Below are positions 1-7,800 of a stretch of 12,339 nt of DNA, piece by piece (within the stretch, counting starts at the first letter, position 1; every line of letters starts with the position of its first letter). A model generated the notes under the pieces. It was not told where the DNA came from, ran no database searches, and worked only from the letters and a program-made list of their open reading frames with translations. This DNA comes from Ruminococcus sp. Lineage in GTDB: Bacteria; Bacillota; Clostridia; Oscillospirales; Acutalibacteraceae. The position numbers and the translations under genes were made by a program. The DNA lies in NCBI GenBank assembly GCA_022510985.1, contig JAFLSL010000012.1, forward strand, positions 1 through 12,339, read 5' to 3'.

Positions 1-2068
1 GTTCCCCGTATACGATGCAAACGGTACGGTCAAAAATTACCGCGAAGGCAGTAAAAACGACGGAAACGTTAGCTATATTGATTTTACAACACAGGTTAAT
101 TCACCGGATGCGGATATAGAATTTTGGTTTAAAAGCCGTCCTACGATATACGGACATAATGAAAAAGGCGAAACCGAAGAAATTAAAAACGCTCGCTATG
201 CTATTACTGTAGACGGTGAAACATATATTTACTCAAGCGACGGAACAGCAAAAACTCTGAATAGCAGTAATGTAGAAACAGCTGTTTCCGGTGTGCGTAA
301 AACATCTGTTTATACATACGGAAATCCGGAGAATACTACCGATGAAAACGGATATAACAGTAACTTCCTTTTCTCTGTAAAAAAAGGTGATACAGTAAAC
401 TTAAATATAAAAATATGGCTTGAGGGTGGTTTCAGCACTGATATTACTGCGTCCGATATTAATCTATCGCTTGTATCCTCTTGGGCTTATACTCGTACAC
501 TTACAGTTGTTGACAGAACTACAGGTGCAGGTGCGGCGAGCTGGATCAAAAATAATAATGCTAAATTGTACTTAGTTCTTCCTGATGTACTTAATGAATT
601 AAGTACAAATGTTGGTAATTGGTCTAATTATACTGATGCTTTTTATCCAATGACTCTGGCATCGGGAAGTAGTGATACATACAAAGTAACAGACGTTCCC
701 CTCGTTTACAATAACGTGAAGATGATGATTTTCCGATGCACAGACAGAGGTTGGAACCAGTCAAGTTCATCCTCAGGCGGAGATTCCGCTAAACAAAGAG
801 GCGATGACTACAAGGTTTATTGTTGGAACTGGTGGTCCTCTTACCTACCAAATACATATCGAGACGAAACATACACTATCTACGGAAGTTCGTACGATGA
901 CGTTGCAACGGGACAATTCGGCGGAGAACAGACCAACAAAGGTTATGGAACTTGGGGTGAAGTTTTAGAGATTAAGGTTAATCCTCGTTATGATGGAATG
1001 AACTTTGCCTCTACAACAAATGTTGGCAACTATAACTTCTTCCTTAGAGATTTTACCGACTATGATACCTCAGGTGAAATATATACTTATACAATGTATT
1101 GGGATAGCGGTGCAGGATTATGGAAAGCATACGCCCCAAAATCCTCTACACTTATCCATTTCTATTACTATAATGATAGCTGCAAGAGATGGTGGGGTTA
1201 CAACAGCTGGGGCGGAGCAAATCCGCAAATGCGTCCTGAAGATTCTACGACCTACTACCTTACCGGAATCGCTAATGGTAGCGGTAATTCGGACGGCTAC
1301 GGCTATTGGGACGGAGCAAATAATGTCTACCTTATTGCAAGCGGAACAATGAAAGGGCAAGCTACGAAACGTTGCAATATGTACACAAGCAGCACCGGTA
1401 GTATAAAGCAGATGTCAAAGACAGGAGAGACATATGGTGCAAACAGTTATAATGTATATGTCTCAGATTCCAGTCAAAAAGCAGGAGACTATAAAAATCT
1501 AAAATTTGATAACGGTTCTTATGGCTACGGAAACGAAAGTGCCGAGCTTACAATGTATCCGGGTTGTTATTACGACTGGGAAGAAGATAAATGGCGTGGA
1601 AGTCTTTCCGGAACTCAGAGATCCTCAGCCGAATCTTCCGGCGGCGGCTCAGGCGGTGGCTCGAGCGGCGGCTCATCCGGTGACATTACAGGTAGTGGTG
1701 ATGGAAGTACAATAACAAACAAAATGGATGGTCCGGGTGTTTACCTCTACGGAAAATTAGACGGCGTGAATACTGACCAGATTTGTAAAATGACAGAGTT
1801 ATCAAGCGGAAGATTCCAGGCTAAGCTTAATCTTACCGAAGGCGATCGTTATAAGTATTACTTTATGATTAGAGAGGCTTCCTCTAGTTCTACATGGAAT
1901 GAGTATGGCGGATCCTTGAATTACAAGGAGCTTAGTCAGAATATGGGTACGGAGGAGTACAATTTAAGCTCCAGCAATAGCCAACCGCTGTACCTTTATG
2001 TAAAGAATGCCGGAACATATATCTTTACATACACAACAAATGATCATAAGATAGCAATTACAAAGTAA
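1..2068 (+). CDS. Secreted multidomain glycan-binding-like protein, probable SipW substrate (5' end outside window)
   Basis: The reading frame is open from base 2 to the TAA at 2066-2068 (688 visible residues), so the gene begins left of the window. The GTG at 293 lies inside continuous, well-behaved coding sequence (YAITVDGETYIYSSDGTAKT... before it) and is not a real start. Visible residues 138-142 read IWLEG inside a strand-rich stretch (nt 413-427), a hallmark of TasA-like, SipW-processed proteins in Clostridia as I recall the family. A beta-rich region follows with many aromatics and a YYLTG motif (nt 1253-1267). Then come a Gly/Ser linker and a C-terminal domain of about 110 residues, beginning GPGVYLYGKLDG and holding KMTELSSGRFQAKL, which resembles CBM48/SusE-type starch-binding beta sandwiches. 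No LPXTG, dockerin or catalytic domain is seen. The signal peptide is off window, so export through SipW is inferred from the IWLEG motif and from the sipW gene two genes downstream. I am sure it is a secreted surface-type protein, less sure of the ligand. Confidence 0.85.
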   Translation, partial: FPVYDANGTVKNYREGSKNDGNVSYIDFTTQVNSPDADIEFWFKSRPTIYGHNEKGETEEIKNARYAITVDGETYIYSSDGTAKTLNSSNVETAVSGVRKTSVYTYGNPENTTDENGYNSNFLFSVKKGDTVNLNIKIWLEGGFSTDITASDINLSLVSSWAYTRTLTVVDRTTGAGAASWIKNNNAKLYLVLPDVLNELSTNVGNWSNYTDAFYPMTLASGSSDTYKVTDVPLVYNNVKMMIFRCTDRGWNQSSSSSGGDSAKQRGDDYKVYCWNWWSSYLPNTYRDETYTIYGSSYDDVATGQFGGEQTNKGYGTWGEVLEIKVNPRYDGMNFASTTNVGNYNFFLRDFTDYDTSGEIYTYTMYWDSGAGLWKAYAPKSSTLIHFYYYNDSCKRWWGYNSWGGANPQMRPEDSTTYYLTGIANGSGNSDGYGYWDGANNVYLIASGTMKGQATKRCNMYTSSTGSIKQMSKTGETYGANSYNVYVSDSSQKAGDYKNLKFDNGSYGYGNESAELTMYPGCYYDWEEDKWRGSLSGTQRSSAESSGGGSGGGSSGGSSGDITGSGDGSTITNKMDGPGVYLYGKLDGVNTDQICKMTELSSGRFQAKLNLTEGDRYKYYFMIREASSSSTWNEYGGSLNYKELSQNMGTEEYNLSSSNSQPLYLYVKNAGTYIFTYTTNDHKIAITK
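1622..1708 (+). other. Gly/Ser-rich interdomain linker in the first CDS
   Basis: These codons encode an almost pure Ser/Gly tract (SSGGGSGGGSSGGSSG core). It separates the aromatic-rich central region from the C-terminal glycan-binding-like domain. Such linkers typically tether carbohydrate-binding modules flexibly, and the tract marks a clear domain boundary. Confidence 0.8.
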
Positions 2069-2082
2069 CTTGTTAAATAAAA

Positions 2083-2091
2083 AGGTGGTGA
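2083..2091 (+). promoter_or_regulatory. Strong ribosome binding site of the 420-aa SipW-type protein
   Basis: AGGTGGTGA matches the 16S anti-Shine-Dalgarno complement AAGGAGGTGA with one mismatch, and its core lies about 7 nt before the ATG at 2096. It sits in the 27-nt gap after the preceding stop codon. No promoter or terminator fits in that gap, so the two genes are very probably co-transcribed. Confidence 0.8.
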
Positions 2092-2095
2092 TACT

Positions 2096-3358
2096 ATGAA
2101 AACAACAAAAAAGCTTATTATCCTTTGCTTGGTACTGGTAATGGGTATTGTGGCAATTATGCCTTCAACGTTCTCGTGGTATGACCATAACGGCTCCCAG
2201 TTAGGAGTAGGAATGAATTACACCCGTGAAAACCTTCCTGTTTCCGCAGGTACCGTTAAGATGGAAACTAAAAAATATCAAATGAACGGTAACGAGGTTT
2301 ATTACGACGAAAAGGGTAATAAGAAATACGACGGAGGGGCGATTACCGGCGGTGCTTCAGTAGGAGCAGGAAAAACCCAGTATTACGGTACAACCTTTAC
2401 CAATACGGGTACAGCCCCTGCGTATGTAAACCTTTATCTTTCGGATTTTACAAATAACCCGAAAAATTTTATCGGCACAACGGCTCCCAGTCTTACCGAT
2501 AAGGGTATTTCCTCTTCGGTACATCTCACAAACTACAGTGTTATCCGAGTTTATTTCCAGTGGAGTAAAGCGAACAACTGGAATAGTTCTTCTGCAAAAT
2601 CTTATGTTGTATGTACAACTGCCGATGGAAGCAAAACAAAAACGGAAATTCCGAAAACAAACGTAATAAAAAATAATCAGGAAATTCTTAAAAATGTAGA
2701 TACCTACTATGTTGATTTAAAACCTAATACGGTAAGATTTTATTTTGCAACCGATGGCGGCAACTCATCCAATGATCCTTTGAATCCGCCAATGTCATGG
2801 TATCGAACAAAAACGATTACTGACGTTTGTGCGGAAACGGGTTATTATTTAACCGGATATGCTGATGATACAACATGGAACGCACAGTATGCTACATTTG
2901 ACGTTCCCGGCGGGGTAAGCACAATGTCGTATTACGACACCGTTAATATTGCTGCAAATCAAAAGGCATATATAACTCTTAATAAGGGAATAAACTACAC
3001 AGGCGAAAAAGTTTCCTATTCTGTCGGAACTAACAATTATCTTACCATTGACTCTGCAACAGGACTTATTTCTGCTAAAGGCACCAGCATGGGGCCGAAC
3101 GATTGGGTTAGAATAACAGCAACAATAACAGGTTCGCTCGGAGATACGATGACGGTGGGACCGACGGACAATCCCGGAACTAAGGTTTCAAACCCGAGTA
3201 CTCTTTCTAATGCGATTGTTTCGATTAACATCGAGGTTCCCGGCAAATCAGTTGACGAAGACGGGAAAACAGTTAACGGAACAAGTGAGGTTGTATGGTA
3301 TATCCGCAACGAGGGAACTGCAACCTGTAGCTTTAACAATATTTACTACACCAAGTAA
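2096..3358 (+). CDS. SipW-dependent-type signal peptide protein, TasA-like with Big_2-like domain
   Basis: This is a 420-residue exported protein of unknown exact role. The N-terminus has a Lys-rich stretch (residues 3-6), a hydrophobic core (about 7-22) and then STFSWYDHN (24-32). That is the characteristic shape of signal peptides cut by SipW-type peptidases in TasA/CalY-family proteins. Two similar sequences, NTGTAPAYVNLYL (103-115) and NEGTATCSFNNIYY (405-418), bracket the mature part and resemble the N-x-GT strand motifs of TasA-like beta sandwiches. YYLTG occurs at 250-254. Residues about 284-382 look like a bacterial Ig-like Big_2 domain (YLTIDSATGLISAKGTS). No sorting signal is present at the C-terminus. 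The gene follows another probable SipW substrate by 27 nt, and its stop shares one base with the sipW start, which strongly supports a substrate-peptidase pair. By analogy it could be a fibre or matrix subunit. Fibre formation is inference; SipW dependence is well supported. Confidence 0.88.
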   Translation: MKTTKKLIILCLVLVMGIVAIMPSTFSWYDHNGSQLGVGMNYTRENLPVSAGTVKMETKKYQMNGNEVYYDEKGNKKYDGGAITGGASVGAGKTQYYGTTFTNTGTAPAYVNLYLSDFTNNPKNFIGTTAPSLTDKGISSSVHLTNYSVIRVYFQWSKANNWNSSSAKSYVVCTTADGSKTKTEIPKTNVIKNNQEILKNVDTYYVDLKPNTVRFYFATDGGNSSNDPLNPPMSWYRTKTITDVCAETGYYLTGYADDTTWNAQYATFDVPGGVSTMSYYDTVNIAANQKAYITLNKGINYTGEKVSYSVGTNNYLTIDSATGLISAKGTSMGPNDWVRITATITGSLGDTMTVGPTDNPGTKVSNPSTLSNAIVSINIEVPGKSVDEDGKTVNGTSEVVWYIRNEGTATCSFNNIYYTK

Positions 3359-4029
3359 TGAAAGCCGAAAAAGAGAAAAAAGGGTTCAGAACTTTTCGCA
3401 TCATTCGTAACGTAATTCTGGCGATTATAATTGCTGCTTTGACCGCCGTGATAGTCCTGACAATGATAACCCGATTAACTGGCGGCACGCCGTCGGTGTT
3501 AGGCTATTCGCTTTTCAGAGTAAGCTCGGGCAGTATGCAGCCGCAGCTTGAGGTCGGGGATGTTATTGTTATAAAATCCTGCGATGGAATGGACGTTGAA
3601 AAAGGCGAGATTATCACCTATGAAAGCAAATCCGGAGAAATGGCGGGAAAGCTTGTAACTCACCGAGTTGTAAAGGCTCCGTACAAGGATAATAAGGATT
3701 ATTATGTCGTAACTAAGGGCGACGCGAATTTTGTTGAGGACGACCCGATAAATGTTAATCAGGTTCAGGGAACTTTTGTTACCAAAATTTCAGTACTAAC
3801 TTTTTTATACAATATTTTTGTAACGCCGCTCGGGCTTCTTTTGATAATTGCATTGATTATATTTGCTTTCTTTAATGAGATTGTTATTTTTGTAAAGGCA
3901 ATTCTCGGAATTGGCTATGAAGACGAGCCGAAGGAAAGTGTTCAGGATATCATCGAGCGTTACCAAAAAGAAAATTCTGAAAACGAAAAGCTCCCCGAGC
4001 AAAAGGAAAGCTCGGCTGACGAAGAGTAA
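3358..4029 (+). CDS. sipW: Signal peptidase I, SipW/ER type (S26B)
   Basis: This 223-residue membrane protease removes signal peptides from exported proteins on the outer face of the membrane. An N-terminal membrane segment (about 16-38) is followed by the catalytic boxes: SSGSM with the nucleophile Ser59, THRVV with His102 in place of the Lys general base of ordinary bacterial LepB enzymes, and KGDAN with Asp122, with Asp128/129 nearby. The Ser-His-Asp arrangement defines the archaeal/ER-like SipW class. A second hydrophobic stretch (about 147-182) ends in a charged, strongly acidic tail of about 40 residues (184-223), presumably cytosolic. The ATG overlaps the TAA of the upstream substrate gene (TAATG at 3356-3360), and no clear Shine-Dalgarno sequence precedes it, so translation is probably coupled. 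SipW enzymes usually serve a few dedicated substrates. Here the obvious candidate is the protein at 2096-3358, and probably also the CDS before it. Confidence 0.93.
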   Translation: MKAEKEKKGFRTFRIIRNVILAIIIAALTAVIVLTMITRLTGGTPSVLGYSLFRVSSGSMQPQLEVGDVIVIKSCDGMDVEKGEIITYESKSGEMAGKLVTHRVVKAPYKDNKDYYVVTKGDANFVEDDPINVNQVQGTFVTKISVLTFLYNIFVTPLGLLLIIALIIFAFFNEIVIFVKAILGIGYEDEPKESVQDIIERYQKENSENEKLPEQKESSADEE

Positions 4030-4052
4030 ACCTTTTAAAGTGGAGGATTACA

Positions 4053-4442
4053 ATGAAAAAAACAGCTTGTATGGTGATTGCCGTTATAATGCTTGTGTGC
4101 ATAGTTTTTAGCGGATGTACCGGGTCCTATGATAAATCGCCCGACCAATACGATAAAATTCGCTGGGCAGCTCCCGACTATAGCTTTATAATCAATCCGA
4201 CCGACGACTGCAAGGGTACATATAAATTTGACGATACAAAGTACAACATCAAGGTTGAGTTTGACACGGTAACGCTGACAGCTTATGATACCGATAAAAA
4301 AGATACCGTGCTGTTTAAGGCGGATTGGATGTATGAGGATGACGATCTCTATATCTACAATATTGTGTTCAATACAACGGAGTATAAGAATTTTGAAGAT
4401 AACTTTGCAGAGTTCGTAACTCTTAAACAGGAAAAAATTTAA
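4053..4442 (+). CDS. Small lipoprotein of unknown function
   Basis: This 129-residue protein has a type II (lipoprotein) signal peptide: a Lys-Lys N-terminus, a hydrophobic core at 7-19, and the lipobox FSGC with the acylated Cys22. The mature part of about 107 residues is acidic and rich in Asp, Tyr and Thr, with a predicted alternating beta pattern (CKGTYKFDDTKYNIKVEFD, VTLTAYDTDKKDTVLFKADW). I do not recognise a family; the shape resembles small lipoproteins with a single beta sandwich or lipocalin-like fold. GGAGG at 4042-4046 lies 6 nt before the ATG. The gene starts 23 nt after sipW and is the last gene before a strong terminator, so it belongs to the sipW transcript. A role as membrane anchor or assembly factor for the SipW-processed proteins, comparable in position only to TapA, is speculation. 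Confidence 0.85.
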   Translation: MKKTACMVIAVIMLVCIVFSGCTGSYDKSPDQYDKIRWAAPDYSFIINPTDDCKGTYKFDDTKYNIKVEFDTVTLTAYDTDKKDTVLFKADWMYEDDDLYIYNIVFNTTEYKNFEDNFAEFVTLKQEKI

Positions 4443-4450
4443 CAGAATTT

Positions 4451-4500
4451 AATCGGGAAGATTATGTTGACTTTATGTCAATTTATCTTCCCGATTTTTA
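4451..4500 (+). terminator. Intrinsic terminator of the sipW operon
   Basis: AATCGGGAAGAT (4451-4462) is perfectly complementary to ATCTTCCCGATT (4485-4496). An inner TTGAC/GTCAA helix (4467-4471 / 4477-4481) caps the hairpin, and a short T-run follows (4495-4499). It begins 8 nt after the lipoprotein stop codon. The 12-bp stem makes this a confident transcription end for the left block. Confidence 0.9.
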
Positions 4501-4545
4501 CTATTGTTTATTTTAACTAAAATCAAAAATTGAGGTTATAAAATT

Positions 4546-4566
4546 CGCCTAAAACGGCGGTTTTTT
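4546..4566 (+). terminator. Weak second hairpin with T-tract
   Basis: CGCC (4546-4549) pairs with GGCG (4556-4559) around a 6-nt loop, followed by G and six Ts. Only four G/C pairs form, so this is at best a back-up to the strong terminator about 50 nt upstream. It could also be chance in an A/T-rich spacer. Confidence 0.4.
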
Positions 4567-4650
4567 ATTGTGATAAAGTTCAAAAAAAAGACGGTAAAAT
4601 TATGCAATATTACGAAAATAAAAAAACTTGCACAAAAAGGAAAAACATTA

Positions 4651-4679
4651 TTGTTGAATAGTTTTTTTTGTGATAGAAT
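4651..4679 (+). promoter_or_regulatory. Sigma-A-type promoter with extended -10
   Basis: TTGTTG (-35, 4651-4656) is separated by exactly 17 bp from TAGAAT (-10, 4674-4679). A TG dinucleotide at 4671-4672 forms an extended -10 (TGaTAGAAT), and the spacer contains a run of eight Ts. Transcription would start near 4686, giving an untranslated leader of about 165 nt before the giant secreted protein. Both the box matches and the position downstream of a terminator support it. Confidence 0.7.
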
Positions 4680-4685
4680 TTATGT

Positions 4686-4839
4686 ATATAACTATGGGTA
4701 GGTACGCCCTTTTCCGTGGTCAGACGGTGCGAGCCTATTAATTCAGTCACTCCGGTTAATTGAAAAATAAGAAACCGATAGGTCAGAAAAGCGGTTTTTG
4801 AGGCGAATATCAAGTCTTAATTTTCAATTTAACCAAGTC
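4686..4839 (+). promoter_or_regulatory. Structured 5' leader with mutually exclusive helices (possible riboregulator or attenuator)
   Basis: This non-coding leader of the 1537-aa gene has more G/C than its flanks and several pairings readable by eye. CCGT 4714-4717 pairs with ACGG 4724-4727. The segment AACCGATAGG (4773-4782) can pair with CCTAT (4734-4738) plus CGGTT (4753-4757). Two alternatives compete: CCTA 4734-4737 with TAGG 4699-4702, and AAACCG 4772-4777 with CGGTTT 4792-4797, the latter followed by more Ts (terminator-like). GGTCAGA occurs twice (4718-4724 and 4781-4787). I cannot match it to a riboswitch class: the conserved cores of T-box, c-di-GMP, glycine, cobalamin and purine types are absent. 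The stretch is long and structured for a plain 5' UTR. Regulation is inference. Confidence 0.4.
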
Positions 4840-4854
4840 GGAGGTAAATTTATG
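4840..4854 (+). promoter_or_regulatory. Ribosome binding site and true start of the giant secreted protein
   Basis: GGAGG (4840-4844) precedes the ATG at 4852-4854 by 7 nt, and a classic Lys/Arg-rich signal peptide starts there. A longer in-frame start (TTG at 4798) would add 18 residues that read through the ribosome binding site and the leader; it has no ribosome binding site of its own and is rejected. Confidence 0.9.
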
Positions 4855-7800
4855 AAAACTAAACTAACACGTTTAACAAAACGTTCAGTTGCTATGATAC
4901 TTGCTATTCTTATGATGTTATCTATGTTAATTGTAGGTACGTTAACTACTGCTAATGCAGCAATATCAGGTAATATTTATTTTGATAACTCTAAGACAAA
5001 GTGGAGTGATGTATACTGCTTTATTGGTCATAGCGGATATCTTCGTTCATACAGGATGTCTTTGGACAGTAACGGTGTATGGAAAACCGACAAAAGTTTT
5101 AGCAATGAATTTGGCGATGCTACCGGTATATTTTTTGCTTCAGCAAGCGGCGGATATAGCTTGTTAAGCGGTTCCAGTAGTTATAATCGTGATAATAGAA
5201 GTTCTTTGGGACTTTCTTCCGAGTACACAGCGACTTATACGGCTTCTGCAGGTAATATTGGAGCTACATACTGTTATGTTCCTGCATCGGCAAGTACTAA
5301 TGCGTCATTATCATACTCGCAGACCCCGACAACTGTAAAATCGAATAATGGTGCTGTAGAATTACCCGCAGTTACGGATACTGACCTCAAAAACGTAATT
5401 AATAGTAATTACGTTCAGATTTTTATGGGTGAAGATCAAGGCTGGGGAGATAAAGATACTTACTATTTAATGTCCGCTGGTTCAACTTCACAAAAAGCAG
5501 CGTCAATTGGTAATCGTGCTGAATTTAAGGTAAATAGTGATTCCATTTGGCTTCAAGCTACAAAGACTGCTGTTTCAGCAGGCTCATCCGGAACATATAG
5601 TCTCAGTAACTCGTCTTCATGGGCAGGTGTTACAATTAACCGAGCATTAAGTGGCGGTAGCGGATATTTCCTGACAGGTTCTTCATCTTGGGGCGATTGT
5701 TCGGGTTCAGCCGGTTCTACAAGCGGAAACTACGCTTATTATTTACAATCAGCTACCGCTTCGATATCAACAACTTCTAAAACAATAACCAAAGGTTCAT
5801 CAGCAGGCTCTGTTTCTGCTACTATTACAAAAGGTTACTATTCTTATAATAATGGTGGTAATAAAGCCATGCATATGGTTTATTACGCTAAGGATTCATC
5901 CGGAAATTTATATAAGATAGGAACAGGTAGCGACATTACCTCCAGTTCTTCCTCAGTAACACTAAGTGATACACAGTATTTGCCTTCAGGTACATATACC
6001 GTTTACGGTGTAATGAACGATGATGTTATAAATGTCAAGGCGTCGAATACATTTGCTCTTACAGTTAGTAATCCCACCCACAACGTAACTTTCTCACAGT
6101 CTACCGGAGGAACACTGACTGTTAACAGTTCTACAACTTCTCCGCAAAGTGTGGCAGAGGGTTCATATTATACAGTAAAAGCAACTCCGAATTCGGGGTG
6201 GAAGATAAAGTCGCTAAAAATCGACGGCGTTACCGAGACAAGTGCGACAGGAAAAACAGATGCATATTCAGTAAATAAATTAATGGGAACTTCCGATGTA
6301 GTGGTTTCCGTAGAGTTTGAACAAGATAAACAACCTGTCTGCTCGAGTGTTACACTGACGCGAAATCCGAGCGATCATCTTTATGTGGGTGAGAGTTGCA
6401 CATTTACCGCAACGGCAAATAGCCCTGTATCAGGTGCGAGTCTGACATATACTTTCTATGTTGACGGTGTAGTAAAACAAAGCTTAAGCTCAAGAACATT
6501 TACAACAACATTCAATGACACAAACAGTCATACCATTTATGTAGTTGTAGAGGGCGGCACCGACTATACCTCTGTTGAGTCCTCTAAAATGACAGTAACA
6601 CCGACTGCTGCTTCGTCTTCTAAGAATGTTACATACTATATAGACTTCCATGATAATACTCCGTCAAGTCCGACAATTAAGGTAGGAAGCGGCTCCGCTA
6701 CGACCCTCACAAAGCAAGGAACAAGCACAGTTTATGCTGCAACAGTAAGTACTACGTATTACTATAATGCAGCAGGAGATAAAAATGTAGCTACAAGCGA
6801 TATTTCCGCAACTGTTACGGCAAGCGGCACAAGCTACAATATTACAATTGACAAGGGAGCTATTCAAACAGGAGAAATCTGGTTCGAGGCTATTAACGAA
6901 ACCTCTCAGTCACTTAAAATGGATAGTGCAAACAACTCGACAACCTTGATTCAAAGCGGATATAAAAGAATTTATCTTGCTAAGCCATACTCTTGGGGTA
7001 ACAGTTCCAGCGGTTCCGAACCCAAGTGGCAAAATATAGGTATTTACTACTGGGATCCGGTTTCAAGCCAGGACTGGCAACACGGCGACAAAATGACACT
7101 TCTGGGATATGACAGCAGCTACTATTACTATTATGTTGATGTTAAATCCGGAGTTAACAATATCATTTTCCAGGGTTGGGGAACTAATACAACGAACGGA
7201 AAAGATCCTCTTGCACAGACCGATGATATAAAAGAAATCGGCGACAGCAACTTCTTCGAGCTTTCAAAGGACGATAGTGCCAGCCACGGATATGTAGGCA
7301 AAAAGAAATCCACAGGTAATGCTGTGATTCCGAGTTATACAAGATACTACAGTTCCGTTGCGATGAACGTTACAGAAGTTGTACAAGGCAACACAAGCAC
7401 ATATGTTAATATTGCCCCGACCTATAAAGGCGGAAAGGTTACATATACAAGTAATGATACAGGCGTTGTTACTGTTGATACAAGCGGTAACATCTTCCCA
7501 AAGGCTTCAGGCACAACAACAATTACCGTAAGAGTTTACGGTACTGTCGGAGCGTTGATAACAAGCAATACATCTAACGCGGATAGTATGACATATACTG
7601 TATCCGTAACTGTTAAGGACCCGACTAAGTTCGGAGATTTCAGCACGATGTCGCTTGAAAGCTCGACCTCGACAATTAATATTCCTCAGGTCAGCGGTAG
7701 TTATCCCGCAAAGGTTTCCGATGTAACAGCATTGGTATCGGGTGTTACAAATGTTCCTAAGAGTTCAACCGGCGGTTACAAAAACTCTGCTGTCATCACT

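Noticed and set aside
293..295. GTG as the start of the first gene
   Set aside because: The frame is open and protein-like back to base 2, no ribosome binding site precedes it, and the resulting protein would lack a signal peptide.
4696..4727. T-box-like sequence (GGGTAGGTACGCC resembles GGGTGGTACCGCG)
   Set aside because: The similarity is partial. The promoter at 4651-4679 leaves no room for the T-box stem I, and the downstream gene has nothing to do with amino acid supply.
4610..4813. Minus-strand 67-codon open frame across the promoter and leader
   Set aside because: It antiparallels a good promoter and leader, has no ribosome binding site, and its low-complexity product (FFLFVQVFLFS) looks like translated A/T-rich spacer.
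4798..4851. TTG start extending the giant protein by 18 residues
   Set aside because: It has no ribosome binding site and would read through the strong GGAGG at 4840-4844; the ATG at 4852 begins a classic signal peptide.
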